Source: QYQD01 sp040755415
GTDB taxonomy: Bacteria > Desulfobacterota > QYQD01
DNA: 64,000 nucleotides
Direction: 5' to 3'
Assembly: GCA_040755415.1 (NCBI GenBank)
Contig: JBFMAZ010000082.1
Coordinates: 1 to 64,000, forward strand
Shown here: piece by piece, positions 36,475-45,619 of the stretch
Layout of the letters: the number at the start of each line of letters is the position of its first letter
How positions within the stretch are numbered: position 1 is the first letter of the stretch
Notes under the pieces: generated by a model
Databases searched by the model: none
What the model saw: the letters and a program-made list of their open reading frames with translations, nothing else
What the model was told of the DNA's origin: nothing
Translations under genes and position numbers: made by a program

Positions 36475-36759
36475 TTATTTTGCCAGTTCTTCCTCCACTT
36501 CCTTTCTGCCCTCTTCCAGTTCCTCTACCTGCTCCTTATCTTCTTTTAACAGCAGGGCCTGAAACTCTCCCACGTGCGTCTTTTCCTCTCTGGCTACGTC
36601 TAACAGTATCTTTTTAAGGTTTTTGTTCTGGGTCAGCGCCGCCATCTGTTCATACAGATTTATGGCGTCTAATTCCGCTATTATCGCCGCGCGCAGTATC
36701 TCCTTATCTAGATCCTTTGCCTTTACCTTATCCAGATCGATGGGTATCCTTGATAACAT
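36475..36759 (-). CDS. Ferritin-like protein related to the encapsulin cargo domain
   Basis: The 94-residue four-helix half-ferritin has AAIIAELDAINLYEQMAAL and ILLDVAREEKTHVGEFQALL, giving the Glu and E-x-x-H iron ligands. From memory the sequence is very close to the N-terminal ferritin-like domain of the Pyrococcus furiosus encapsulin. No shell gene is adjacent. It may dimerise and oxidise or store iron during oxidative stress. ATG 36759 is preceded by GGGAGG at eight bases; a GTG at 36768 overlaps that site. Confidence 0.88.
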   Translation of the reverse strand: MLSRIPIDLDKVKAKDLDKEILRAAIIAELDAINLYEQMAALTQNKNLKKILLDVAREEKTHVGEFQALLLKEDKEQVEELEEGRKEVEEELAK

Positions 36760-36819
36760 GGGTTTCACCTCCCTTCCCCAAAAAGCCAGATATCTTGTGA
36801 TCTCGGTTACGTGTTTGCC

Positions 36820-37404
36820 CTAAAAACGGGCGATGGCTGGTTCATTTTCAGTCGGATGGCGACTCCCCTCCGGGCCGGCTATGGTGGAGGCCCCGTAAGG
36901 GCTGCCGCCGGAGACCTCATCAACAATCAGTAATCCTTTTTCAGAGTAAGGCACGCCCGCTATAATCATCCCATGATGCAAAAGTGTGGTATGGAAGCTA
37001 AGGATGGTGGACTCCTGGCCCCCGTGCTGGGTGGCCGTGGAAGTAAATACACTTCCTACCTTCCCAATCAAGGCCCCTTTCCTCCATAACCCGCCGGTCG
37101 CATCCAGAAAGGCCCGCATCTGGGCGCTCATCATGCCAAAATGCGTAGGCGTACCGAAAATAACGGCGTCTGCTTCGGCCAGATTCTCCAGCGTAGCTAC
37201 CGGGATATGGGCAAACTCCTTCTTTGTTTCGACAGCCCCCGTCTTGGCCAAAATCTCGTCAGAAAGCGTCTCCGAAACCTGAAAGAGGTTGACCTGTGCG
37301 CCCGGCACTTCCCTGGCGCCTTCGGCGACTGCCTCTGCCAGACAATACACGTGGCCGTACATGCTCCAAAAAATAATATTGATTTTGACGTCTCCGCCTG
37401 CCAT
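36820..37404 (-). CDS. wrbA: NAD(P)H:quinone oxidoreductase, WrbA family
   Basis: The FMN-binding flavodoxin fold is shown by IIFWSMYGHVYCLAEAVAEGA, FGTPTHFGMMSAQMRAFLD, and VFTSTATQHGGQESTIL. WrbA reduces quinones by two electrons and avoids semiquinone and superoxide formation. It is the first gene of an oxidative-stress operon of four. ATG 37404 follows GGGAGG at eight bases; the same ribosome-site context occurs in the next two genes. Confidence 0.93.
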   Translation of the reverse strand: MAGGDVKINIIFWSMYGHVYCLAEAVAEGAREVPGAQVNLFQVSETLSDEILAKTGAVETKKEFAHIPVATLENLAEADAVIFGTPTHFGMMSAQMRAFLDATGGLWRKGALIGKVGSVFTSTATQHGGQESTILSFHTTLLHHGMIIAGVPYSEKGLLIVDEVSGGSPYGASTIAGPEGSRHPTENEPAIARF

Positions 37405-37627
37405 ATTTGTCACCTCCCTTAGTTACTATTCTCTAACTTCAACTTGTCATTAGTCAAGGTGAATTGTAAGGCCGCTCTCTGATCCCAGAAAACTCAACCC
37501 GGGGAAAGAGTTCCGGAGTTTCCCGAGTTTTTTGGAGGGCCTTTTTCTCTGAGCGTAACTTGCCGGAGCAGTCCGCCTGAGGCGGATCGAGGGCAAGCAG
37601 GAAGGGGAAGGCCAGCCCTTTAGTCCC

Positions 37628-37680
37628 GTAGGGTGGGCTTTGCCCACCAAAGGAATGATGGTGGGTAAAACCCACCCTAC
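37628..37680. repeat. Palindromic GTAGGGTGGG repeat
   Basis: GTAGGGTGGG (37628-37637) and CCCACCCTAC (37671-37680) are perfect outer arms, with further inner pairing GGGCTTTGCCC. This hairpin type is common as a dispersed repeat in many bacteria. The stretch 37430-37627 beside it shows no gene. Confidence 0.7.
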
Positions 37681-37711
37681 ATTGCTGGTTTAAGGTTTTT
37701 TTAAAATTAGG

Positions 37712-37757
37712 TTGACTTTTTGGTCCAGGATTTCTAATATGACCACCTGGTCATATT
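37712..37757 (+). promoter_or_regulatory. Promoter and TetR-type operator before the futalosine cluster
   Basis: A -35 TTGACT (37712-37717) and a -10 TAATAT (37735-37740) are 17 bases apart. The -10 forms part of a perfect palindrome AATATGACCA-CC-TGGTCATATT (37736-37757) that ends at the ATG of the tetR gene. Binding there would block polymerase, so the regulator probably represses itself and possibly the following menaquinone genes. The mRNA leader would be only about ten bases. Confidence 0.7.
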
Positions 37758-38417
37758 ATGGATGCCGAGCTTACCCCAAGACAGACCTTCTTTAACCTCC
37801 CACCGGACAAGCAGCAGCGCGTCCTGGAGGCGGCCGTTCAGGAGTTTTCCGAGCGAGGCTACCAGCAGGCCAGCATTAACACCATAGTCTCCCGCGTGAA
37901 TATCGCCAAGGGTTCCATCTACCAGTACTTCGACAGCAAAAAAAGCCTGTTTCTCTTTATCTTCAATCAGGGCATTGCCTTGGTACGGCAAATGCTGAAG
38001 CATGTCAAAAAAGAGAGTCAGGGAGAAGATTTTTTCACGCGGGTAAAGAAATCCCTTATGGCCGGCGTTGAGTTCATAGATAAGCATCCGGCCCTCTACC
38101 GGGTTTATCTCCGCATCCTTTTCGAGCGCGATTCTCCTCTACGGGAAGATTTTCTGCAAACGATAAGGCTTTTCTCCCGCGAGTACATCCTCTCCCTTTT
38201 GGAAGAGGGGCAGGCAAGGGGTGAGGTCAGAAAAGACCTGGACCCCGTGTTGGCTGTGTTTATTCTAGACGCGGTATTAGATAAATTCCTGCAGAACTAT
38301 GCCCTGCCCTATCTTGATCCGGCCCTGGAGTTAAACAAGGAGAAAGGCCTGGAAGGAAAAATCGACAGCATCGTAACCTTGCTGCGGCAAGGATTCGCCG
38401 CAGCAGATGGGAGTTAA
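37758..38417 (+). CDS. TetR-family transcriptional regulator
   Basis: The DNA-binding domain covers about residues 10-60 with KQQRVLEAAVQEFSERGYQQ and IAKGSIYQYFDSKKSLF. The C-terminal ligand domain (about 75-215) is helical and of unknown specificity. The gene starts at the edge of a perfect operator-like palindrome and its stop is one base before mqnE, so it is very likely the autoregulated first gene of the menaquinone cluster. Confidence 0.93.
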   Translation: MDAELTPRQTFFNLPPDKQQRVLEAAVQEFSERGYQQASINTIVSRVNIAKGSIYQYFDSKKSLFLFIFNQGIALVRQMLKHVKKESQGEDFFTRVKKSLMAGVEFIDKHPALYRVYLRILFERDSPLREDFLQTIRLFSREYILSLLEEGQARGEVRKDLDPVLAVFILDAVLDKFLQNYALPYLDPALELNKEKGLEGKIDSIVTLLRQGFAAADGS

Positions 38418-38418
38418 C

Positions 38419-39570
38419 ATGGACATGGACCGGTCGAAAGGAGAGCCGTGGTGGCAAGAGATACGCGGCAAGGTCGAGGCCGGTGAAAGGTTATCCTTTG
38501 AAGACGGGCTGAGGCTTTACCAATCCAATGACCTTCTGGCCATCGGCACCCTGGCCAATGCGGTACGCCGCCGTCTGAACGGCAATAAGGCATTTTACAT
38601 ATACAATCAACATATCAACTATTCCAATATCTGCGTCAATCGCTGCCGTTTTTGTGCCTTCGGCAAGGACAAGGGCGATCCGGCCGCGTATGAAATGTCC
38701 ACTGAGGAGATAGTCGGCAAGATTCAAAAACGCCGCCATGAGCCGATAACCGAGGTGCACATCGTAGGCGGGATACATCCTGACCTGCCTTATCGCTATT
38801 ATGTGGAGATGATCCGGGAGATCAAAAAGGCACGGCCGGAGATCCATATACACGCCTTTACCGCCGTAGAAATCGCCCATCTGGCCAAGATCTCCGGACA
38901 AAGTATATCCGATACGCTCTGCGACCTGCGCGAGGCTGGGCTAGGTTCGCTTCCGGGCGGCGGCGCGGAGGTCTTCAGCCCCCGCATAAGGGAACGCCTC
39001 TGTCCCAAAAAACTATCTCCGGAAGGCTGGTTGGAAGTGGCCAAGACCGCGCATCGCCTCGGCATCAAGTCCAACGCCACCATGCTTTACGGGCATATCG
39101 AGTCTGCGGAAGAAAGGGTCAGCCATCTTCTGTCCTTGCGCCGGACCCAGGATGAGACCGGCGGCTTCATGGCCTTTATTCCCCTGGCCTTTCATCCGCG
39201 AAACACGGAGCTTTCCGACCTCTCTAACACCACCGGTTTTAATGACCTTAAAAATATCGCCATCGCCCGTCTCCTGCTCGATAATTTTCCGCACATCAAG
39301 GCCTACTGGGTAATGATCGGCCCCAAACTGGCCCAGATCGCCCTTAATTTTGGCGCAGATGATCTGGATGGAACGATCATCGAGGAAAAGATCACCCACA
39401 TGGCCGGTGCGGAGACGGCCCAGAGGATGACCCGCGCAGAACTCCAGCGTTTAATCCATGAGGCGGGATGTACGCCGATAGAACGGGACACCCTGTACAA
39501 TGCTATCCTAAATGTTACGCAGTCAGCGAATAACGACCAGCCTGGCAAGAAAGCTTTTGCTGAAAGCTGA
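38419..39570 (+). CDS. mqnE: Aminofutalosine synthase (radical SAM)
   Basis: MqnE joins the adenosyl radical from S-adenosylmethionine to 3-[(1-carboxyvinyl)oxy]benzoate, giving aminofutalosine. The cluster motif is CVNRCRFC (about residue 74) followed by AFGKDKGD; the shared MqnE/MqnC motifs IHIHAFTAVEI and LPGGGAEVF are present. ATG 38419 is chosen because GGGAG lies five bases upstream. The last codons (KKAFAES, stop) fall in a GCTGAAAGCTGA repeat at 39552, so the native C-terminus may have been altered. Confidence 0.95.
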   Translation: MDMDRSKGEPWWQEIRGKVEAGERLSFEDGLRLYQSNDLLAIGTLANAVRRRLNGNKAFYIYNQHINYSNICVNRCRFCAFGKDKGDPAAYEMSTEEIVGKIQKRRHEPITEVHIVGGIHPDLPYRYYVEMIREIKKARPEIHIHAFTAVEIAHLAKISGQSISDTLCDLREAGLGSLPGGGAEVFSPRIRERLCPKKLSPEGWLEVAKTAHRLGIKSNATMLYGHIESAEERVSHLLSLRRTQDETGGFMAFIPLAFHPRNTELSDLSNTTGFNDLKNIAIARLLLDNFPHIKAYWVMIGPKLAQIALNFGADDLDGTIIEEKITHMAGAETAQRMTRAELQRLIHEAGCTPIERDTLYNAILNVTQSANNDQPGKKAFAES

Positions 39571-39615
39571 CTGTCGAAGATTCGCCGGTATTGTGGCGAG
39601 CTGATAGCTAAATGC
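39552..39615. repeat. GCTGA-type repeat between mqnE and mqnC
   Basis: AGCTTTTGCTGAAAGCTGA, AGATTCGCCGG and GAGCTGATAGCT match words in 23283-23341 and in the family B interiors. It provides the end of mqnE and fills most of the 73-base gap. Confidence 0.55.
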
Positions 39616-39643
39616 TTATGTACATATTCATCGAGGCCCGGCA

Positions 39644-40699
39644 ATGAATTACGATTTGTGGCGCAGAAAAATAGAACATAGCGAAAGGTTCTCGAAGGCA
39701 GAGGCCCTGGAACTTTACAGCCATCCGGATATCCTTGTCCTTGGAGAACTGGCCGACCTGAAACGCCGCCTACTCAACCCCAAAAGGCTGGTCACCTACA
39801 TCATTGACCGCAACATCAATTATACGAATATATGCATATCGGGATGCCGGTTCTGCGCTTTCTTTAGAGAAGACGGGGCACAGGGAGGCTATGTCCTGAC
39901 CAGGGAGGAGCTGGCACGGAAAATAGAGGAGACCCTCTCCCTGGAAGGCGTACAGATACTCCTTCAGGGCGGCTTGCACCCTACCCTGCCCTTTTCTTTT
40001 TATGAAGAGATGCTTGCCTTTATTAAAAGTGAGCATCCCATACATATACATGGCTTTTCGCCTCCGGAGATTGTGCACATGTCCCGGCAGTCCGGGCTGG
40101 GTATCGGCGATGTACTGCGACGGCTGCGCGCGGCCGGGCTCGACTCTATACCGGGCGGAGGCGCGGAGATATTGGTGGACAGAGTAAGACAAGCCGTATC
40201 TCCACGGAAATGTTCAGCAGATGAATGGCTGGCAGTTATGGAAGAGGCGCATCGGCAAGGAATTAAAACTACGGCCACGATGATGTTCGGCCATGTAGAG
40301 ACTATCGAAGAGCGCATTGAACACCTTATGCGTCTTCGTGAGCTTCAGGATAAGACTCAGGGGTTCACGGCCTTTATTCCCTGGCCTTTCCAGCCGCATA
40401 ATACCCGCATAAACGTTGTTTCCATGGGAGGCGTCGAATACCTCCGCATGCTGGCTGTTTCCCGGGTCGTCCTGGACAATATCCCCAATCTACAGGCCTC
40501 CTGGGTTACCCAGGGGCCTAAGGTGGCGCAGGTGGCCCTTGCCTTCGGCGCCAACGACTTCGGCAGTACCATGATCGAAGAAAATGTAGTGGCGGCTACC
40601 GGCGTCTCTTATCAGTTGAGCGAAAAGGAAATCAGGCGCATCATTGCCGACGCCGGTTATGAGCCGGCCCGCAGAAATATGGCCTATGAATTGCTTTAA
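39644..40699 (+). CDS. mqnC: Cyclic dehypoxanthinylfutalosine synthase (radical SAM)
   Basis: MqnC cyclises dehypoxanthine futalosine. The 351-residue protein has CISGCRFC (about residue 64), ILLQGGLHPTLPFSFYEEML, IHIHGFSPPEI and IPGGGAEILVDRVRQAVSP, all typical of MqnC. It follows mqnE by 73 bases and overlaps the start of the amidohydrolase frame. Confidence 0.95.
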   Translation: MNYDLWRRKIEHSERFSKAEALELYSHPDILVLGELADLKRRLLNPKRLVTYIIDRNINYTNICISGCRFCAFFREDGAQGGYVLTREELARKIEETLSLEGVQILLQGGLHPTLPFSFYEEMLAFIKSEHPIHIHGFSPPEIVHMSRQSGLGIGDVLRRLRAAGLDSIPGGGAEILVDRVRQAVSPRKCSADEWLAVMEEAHRQGIKTTATMMFGHVETIEERIEHLMRLRELQDKTQGFTAFIPWPFQPHNTRINVVSMGGVEYLRMLAVSRVVLDNIPNLQASWVTQGPKVAQVALAFGANDFGSTMIEENVVAATGVSYQLSEKEIRRIIADAGYEPARRNMAYELL

Positions 40700-42008
40700 G
40701 CCATCAGCCATCAGCTATCAGCTATCAGCCCGGGAGGTAGCTGAAGGCTTTAGCCTGCGTAAGTTATCAGCAAACAGCGATCGTCTGCCAGCAGGCAGTA
40801 GGCAAATAAAAATCCACCGTGCCAAATGGGTCTTTCCTGTATCTTCACTGCCGGTTAGTGACGGCGCGGTTGTGGTTGCCGATGGCCGCATAGAGGCCGT
40901 GGGCCGGTTTAAGGACCTCAGGGAAGCCTATAAAGGCGATGTGGTTGATCATGGAGAGGTAGGCATCCTGCCGGCCCTGGTCAACGCCCATACCCATCTT
41001 GAACTCGCCGCCCTGCGAGGACGTCTGTCTGGAAAGGATGGTTTTGTTAATTGGATTAGGGTGCTCATCAAAGTGCGGGAGGACATACCGCCGGCAGAAA
41101 TAGAAAAGGCAATAACTAATGAACTCGCGGCCATGCACCAGCAGGGCGTCGGCCTCATTGGCGATGTAGGTAATACCCGGATGGCTTATGAGTTATGCCA
41201 AAAACAAAAGATAAAGACTGTTTTTTTTCGCGAGTTCCTGGGCTTTAACCGGGCGAAGACGGCAAAGGCCAAGGAAATGCTGGCAGAAGCCGGTAAATCG
41301 CATGAGACCGACAATGCATTTCATGTGGCTGCCCATGCCCCATACACCGTCTCTGCCGAACTGTTTTCAGCCCTCAAGTCGTGGGCTAATAAGCACGGGA
41401 AGATGCTCTCCGTGCACCTGGGTGAATGCTTGGAGGAGCAAGAACTCCTTGCGCATGGAAACGGATCATTGAGAGACCTGCTCAGTGAGCGTTCAGCCTG
41501 GGATGATGATTTTATTCCGCCAGGGAAGAGCACAGTGGCCTATCTTGATAAACTCGGCGTCCTGGACAATAACACGGTCTGTGTACATCTCGTGCACCTG
41601 TCAGAGGAAGATATGGCAATTCTGGCTACCCGCAGGGTAAAATGCTGCCTCTGCCCCAGGAGTAATCTCTTTCTCAACGTCGGCTTCCCGAAGGTGGAAA
41701 AGATGCTTACCTATGGGCTGTACCCGGCCCTGGGAACAGATAGCCTGGCCAGCAATGAGAGCCTCAGCATCTTAGAAGAGATGGCGGCCATCAGAAAACA
41801 CATGCCCGGCCTGGCCCCGGAAAAAATACTGGAGATGGCCACCCTGAACGGCGCCCGGGCCCTTGGCCGGGAAGACCGGCTGGGCAGTCTGACGTCGGGA
41901 AAGGAAGCCGGGATGATCTCTGTCCCAGCCGGCGGAGAAGGCAGCCGGGAAGCGCTTGAAGGCATAATGGATCGTGCCGCAACTATACCGGTACGTTGGA
42001 TACAATGA
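40686..42008 (+). CDS. Amidohydrolase, probable aminofutalosine deaminase
   Basis: The metal-dependent hydrolase has HTHLE (HxH), VAAHAPYT, HLGE and the metal Asp in GTDSLASN, the layout of cytosine-deaminase-like enzymes. Inside a futalosine cluster that lacks mqnB, the likely reaction is deamination of 6-amino-6-deoxyfutalosine to futalosine. The start is unclear: ATG 40686 overlaps the mqnC stop, but the first 40 codons run through an AGCTATCAGCTATCAGC repeat, and the conserved fold only begins near 40800 (IKIHRAKWVFPVSS). The original start may have been displaced. Confidence 0.85.
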   Translation: MNCFKPSAISYQLSAREVAEGFSLRKLSANSDRLPAGSRQIKIHRAKWVFPVSSLPVSDGAVVVADGRIEAVGRFKDLREAYKGDVVDHGEVGILPALVNAHTHLELAALRGRLSGKDGFVNWIRVLIKVREDIPPAEIEKAITNELAAMHQQGVGLIGDVGNTRMAYELCQKQKIKTVFFREFLGFNRAKTAKAKEMLAEAGKSHETDNAFHVAAHAPYTVSAELFSALKSWANKHGKMLSVHLGECLEEQELLAHGNGSLRDLLSERSAWDDDFIPPGKSTVAYLDKLGVLDNNTVCVHLVHLSEEDMAILATRRVKCCLCPRSNLFLNVGFPKVEKMLTYGLYPALGTDSLASNESLSILEEMAAIRKHMPGLAPEKILEMATLNGARALGREDRLGSLTSGKEAGMISVPAGGEGSREALEGIMDRAATIPVRWIQ

Positions 42009-42098
42009 ACTACCCCGCAGCAAGCTACGGGGAATTTAACCCAATAACTTACGAAAATCTGTGTAATCTGCGTAATCTGTGGATTAAAAGGAACAAAA

Positions 42099-42947
42099 AT
42101 GGAACAGATTAGAATTGGCAAATTCAGTTTTATTAACACCAGCCCTATATATTACCCACTCGAACACATAGTAGGCCTAAACGGCTTTCAGGTTATAGAG
42201 GGATCCCCTTCGGAACTAAACGCCCGCTTTTTCCGAGGGGAATTGGACATCAGCGTCATATCCTCACAGGAATACGGTCTCCATGCGGAAAAATACTTCC
42301 TCCTCCCTGAACTGGCCATTGTCTCGCAGGGAACGGTCAAAAGCGTGCTCTTTTTCAGTAAGTATCCGCTTAAGGCCCTCAGCGGACGCCGCATCCTTAT
42401 AACCGAGAAGTCACAAACCTCGGTAGCCCTCCTGAAGATTATCTTGGAAGAATTTTATGAGGTATTTCCCATTTATGAGACAGGCGACCTGTCCGCGAAA
42501 GACGTCCATTCCCGGGAGGTCGCCGGCTTTCTGGCTATCGGCGACGAGGCCCTCAGGTTTCGCATCGAGAGTCAGGAGCCTTATATTATTGACCTCGGCG
42601 AGACCTGGAAGAAGTTTGCCGGCCTGCCTTTTGTATATGCAGTGTGGGCAGTGCGGCGGGAATTCTATAATCAGTTTCCGCAGAAGGTATGGGAGGCCTG
42701 CCGCCTCCTTAAAGAGTCACGGGATAAGGGCCTTAAGACCCTGGAAAAGATCGGAGGCCGTTTTGCTTCACATATACCCATGTCCAAGGAGGCCTGTCTG
42801 GCCTACTTGCGAACCCTGTGTTTTGACTTAACCCCGGAGGCGCTGGAGGGAATGAGGCTGTTCTTCCGCTATCTGGTCAAACGCGGGGAATACCCTTCTC
42901 CGGTGAACATAGAATTTGTACCGCAACTAGACGGGATGACGGCCTGA
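42099..42947 (+). CDS. mqnA: Chorismate dehydratase
   Basis: MqnA removes water from chorismate, the first step of the futalosine pathway. The 282-residue periplasmic-binding-protein-like fold starts IRIGKFSFINTSPIYYPLEH and has GSPSELNARFFRGELDISVIS and LPFVYAVWAVRREF. The stop TGA is followed at once by the ATG of menG. Confidence 0.95.
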   Translation: MEQIRIGKFSFINTSPIYYPLEHIVGLNGFQVIEGSPSELNARFFRGELDISVISSQEYGLHAEKYFLLPELAIVSQGTVKSVLFFSKYPLKALSGRRILITEKSQTSVALLKIILEEFYEVFPIYETGDLSAKDVHSREVAGFLAIGDEALRFRIESQEPYIIDLGETWKKFAGLPFVYAVWAVRREFYNQFPQKVWEACRLLKESRDKGLKTLEKIGGRFASHIPMSKEACLAYLRTLCFDLTPEALEGMRLFFRYLVKRGEYPSPVNIEFVPQLDGMTA

Positions 42948-43844
42948 ATGTCAGATGAAACACTCGTGTCTCAAAGAGACACAAAGAACAATGGAGAAAA
43001 TCCCCCCTCACCCCCCTTTAATAAAGGGGGGGATACATTAAGTCCTCTTTTGAAAAAAGGGGGAGAGCCGTCAAATCCCCCTTTGGGAAAAGATGGAGGC
43101 CCATCAATTCCCCCTTTGGAAAAGGGGGATACAGGGGGATTTTCTGGTGAAAAGAAAGCCTTCGTAGAAAAGAAATTTTCATCCATCACCCCGCGCTACG
43201 ATTTCCTTAATTCCTTGCTGAGTCTAAATATTGACCGCTACTGGCGATGGGTGACCGCCCGTGAGTTAGACAATTATACGGGGGGACCAATTCTCGACCT
43301 CTGCGCCGGCACACTGCCCTTAAGCCTTAGCATAGCCGGACGCAGGCCCGAACGATATGTGTTGGCCCTCGATCTCTGCCGGGATATGCTGGCCTACGGT
43401 CGCAACAGACTAAATGGCCGGGTAGCAGGCCGGCAAATTATCCCGATTTGTGCAGACGGAGAAGAAATACCCTGTTGCGATAATAGCTTTTCCGGGATTA
43501 CCGTGGCCTTTGGAGTGCGTAACCTGAGCAATCTGGATAAGGGCCTTAAGGAGATGTGGCGCGTCCTCCGGCCCGGGGGGAAACTGGTCATCCTTGAGTT
43601 TTCTCGCCCTAAAAATCCGGTCATGCGGACGCTTTATTTTTTCTACCTCATGCGGATCCTGCCATATATCGGCGGCCGGATATCTGGCGACGAAGAGGCT
43701 TACCGCTATCTGGCGAATTCTATCCGCCTCTTTTACTCGCCGGAAGAATTAGCGCAAAAAATGAAAAATACCGGTTACGTAAAGGTAACCTATCGCCCGC
43801 TCACGGCCGGTATAGTGACTTTATATACTGGAGAAAAGCCTTGA
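42948..43844 (+). CDS. menG: Demethylmenaquinone methyltransferase with a repeat-derived N-terminus
   Basis: The SAM-dependent UbiE/MenG core starts at about residue 70 (KKAFVEKKFSSITPRYDFLN) and has ILDLCAGTLPLSLSI, the GVRNLSNLDKGLKEMWRVLR motif and RPGGKLVILEFS. It performs the last step of menaquinone synthesis. Residues about 8-69 come from a C/G-rich repeat and read PPSPPFNKGG...PPLEKGDTGGFSGEK. No in-frame ATG or GTG lies between the repeat and the core, and ATG 42948 directly follows the mqnA stop, so the repeat is probably translated. The same module begins ubiX at 45620. Confidence 0.9.
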   Translation: MSDETLVSQRDTKNNGENPPSPPFNKGGDTLSPLLKKGGEPSNPPLGKDGGPSIPPLEKGDTGGFSGEKKAFVEKKFSSITPRYDFLNSLLSLNIDRYWRWVTARELDNYTGGPILDLCAGTLPLSLSIAGRRPERYVLALDLCRDMLAYGRNRLNGRVAGRQIIPICADGEEIPCCDNSFSGITVAFGVRNLSNLDKGLKEMWRVLRPGGKLVILEFSRPKNPVMRTLYFFYLMRILPYIGGRISGDEEAYRYLANSIRLFYSPEELAQKMKNTGYVKVTYRPLTAGIVTLYTGEKP

Positions 43845-43906
43845 TATTCACCGCGGAGAACATAAAGAAAACATCTCAAATCTGAAATTTGAGATTTGAA
43901 ATTCTT

Positions 43907-44068
43907 GTAACACTTTAGCTGTTTGAAAAGAGCTAGTCGTCCAGAAAACGGCGCCTCGAAAATCCCCCTTAATCCCCCTTTTTCAAAGGGGGAAATGTTT
44001 CTCCTCCCTTTGGAAAAGGGAGGTTGGGAGGGATTTTAAAATACTTTTTCAAACAGCTAAACTGATAC
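43907..44068. mobile_element. 162-bp MITE, family A, copy 2
   Basis: Starts GTAACACTTTAGCTGTTTG and ends CAGCTAAACTGATAC, flanked by a perfect 8-bp duplication AAATTCTT (43899-43906 and 44069-44076). It is almost base-for-base the reverse complement of copy 3 at 57314-57475. It sits between menG and the UbiD-like gene and splits the cluster; no promoter was recognised in it. Confidence 0.93.
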
Positions 44069-44133
44069 AAATTCTTCTCTTTGCGTGCTCTGCGCTAAAT
44101 ATTACATTCCGAGCGCTAAAAGGGAGGTTCGCT

Positions 44134-45576
44134 TTGGGCTATAAGAATCTGCAGGAATTTATACGCCTTCTGGAAAAAGAAGGAGAACTAAAAAAAATTA
44201 CCGAGCCGGTCAGCCCCTATCTGGAGATTACTGAGATCACCGACCGCGTCTGTAAAAAAGGCGGGCCTGCCCTCCTCTTCACCAATGTCGTCGGTCATGA
44301 CATGCCGGTCCTGATGAACGCCTTTGGATCATACCGACGCATGTGCCTGGCCCTCCAGGTAGGCGACTTTAATGAGATCGGAAAAGATATCCTGAACTTC
44401 CTGGAGGCCGAAGCGCCGGATACCCTAATCAAAAAGCTCAAGATGATACCAAAGCTTAAACGGCTGGCCGATATGTTTCCGAAGATGGTGAGCAAGGCCC
44501 CCTGCCAGGAAGTGATAATAAAAGATAATATTGACCTTAGGCTTCTTCCGGCGCTACACTGCTGGCCTAAGGATGGCGGACGTTTTATCACCCTCCCTCT
44601 GGTCTTTACCAAACACCCGGAGACCGGCGTGCGTAACTGCGGGATGTACCGCATACAGGTCTTTGACGCCGGCACCACGGGTATGCACTGGCATACCCAC
44701 AAGGGCGGGGCCCAGCATTACCGCATAGCCGAAAAACGCGGCGAGCGGCTGGAAGCGGCGGTAGCCATCGGCGCAGACCCGGCTACAACTTATGCCGCCA
44801 CGGCCCCTCTGCCGGAAGACATCGACGAGATGGTCTTCTCCGGCTTTCTCCGCTCCGAACCGGTCGAGATGGTGCAGTGCCTTACCGTCGATCAGCAGGT
44901 GCCGGCCGAGGCGCAGATTATCCTCGAGGGCCATGTAGAACCGGGCGAAAGACGCGTGGAAGGCCCCTTCGGTGACCATACCGGCTATTATTCACTGGCG
45001 GATAAGTATCCGGTCTTTCATGTCACCTGTATCACCCATCGTAAAGAGGCCGTCTATCCGGCCACCATCGTGGGCCGCCCGCCCATGGAAGATTGTTATA
45101 TGGCCAAGGCCACAGAGCGCATATTCCTGCCGCTGATAAAAAAACAGCTCTCGGAGATTGTGGATATGAACCTACCCCTGGAAGGGGTTTTCCATAATCT
45201 GGCCTTTATCTCTATCGATAAGCGCTATCCCGGACACGCCCGGAAGGTGATGCACGCCCTGTGGGGGATGGGCCAGATGATGTTCACCAAGATCATCGCC
45301 GTCTTTGACCGGGAAGTCGATGTCCAGGACCTGTCACAGGTCCTCTGGCGTATCGGCAACAACGTCGATCCGCGGCGGGATACGGTTATTACCGATGGGC
45401 CGGTCGATGCCCTGGATCATGCCTCACCCCTGCCCCACTATGGCGGGAAGATGGGCATCGATGCCACGCGCAAGTGGCCGGAGGAGGGATTTGAGCGTGA
45501 CTGGCCGGAGGTCATCGAGATGGATGAGGCCGTGAAAAAGAAAATCGATGCCATCTGGGGAAAGCTGGGTCTATAG
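44134..45576 (+). CDS. UbiD-family menaquinone biosynthesis decarboxylase
   Basis: The 480-residue enzyme uses prenylated FMN to decarboxylate a naphthoate intermediate of the futalosine route. Family segments are HWHTHKGGAQHYRIAEKRGE, EGPFGDHTGYYSL, and VVGRPPMEDC-like TIVGRPPMEDCYMAKATER. The start is TTG 44134, with GGGAGG seven bases upstream. The flavin prenyltransferase that makes its cofactor is the next gene. Confidence 0.93.
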   Translation: MGYKNLQEFIRLLEKEGELKKITEPVSPYLEITEITDRVCKKGGPALLFTNVVGHDMPVLMNAFGSYRRMCLALQVGDFNEIGKDILNFLEAEAPDTLIKKLKMIPKLKRLADMFPKMVSKAPCQEVIIKDNIDLRLLPALHCWPKDGGRFITLPLVFTKHPETGVRNCGMYRIQVFDAGTTGMHWHTHKGGAQHYRIAEKRGERLEAAVAIGADPATTYAATAPLPEDIDEMVFSGFLRSEPVEMVQCLTVDQQVPAEAQIILEGHVEPGERRVEGPFGDHTGYYSLADKYPVFHVTCITHRKEAVYPATIVGRPPMEDCYMAKATERIFLPLIKKQLSEIVDMNLPLEGVFHNLAFISIDKRYPGHARKVMHALWGMGQMMFTKIIAVFDREVDVQDLSQVLWRIGNNVDPRRDTVITDGPVDALDHASPLPHYGGKMGIDATRKWPEEGFERDWPEVIEMDEAVKKKIDAIWGKLGL

Positions 45577-45619
45577 TGAATTTATCTGCATCGGGCAGAC
45601 AAAGGGCGATAAAACACCC

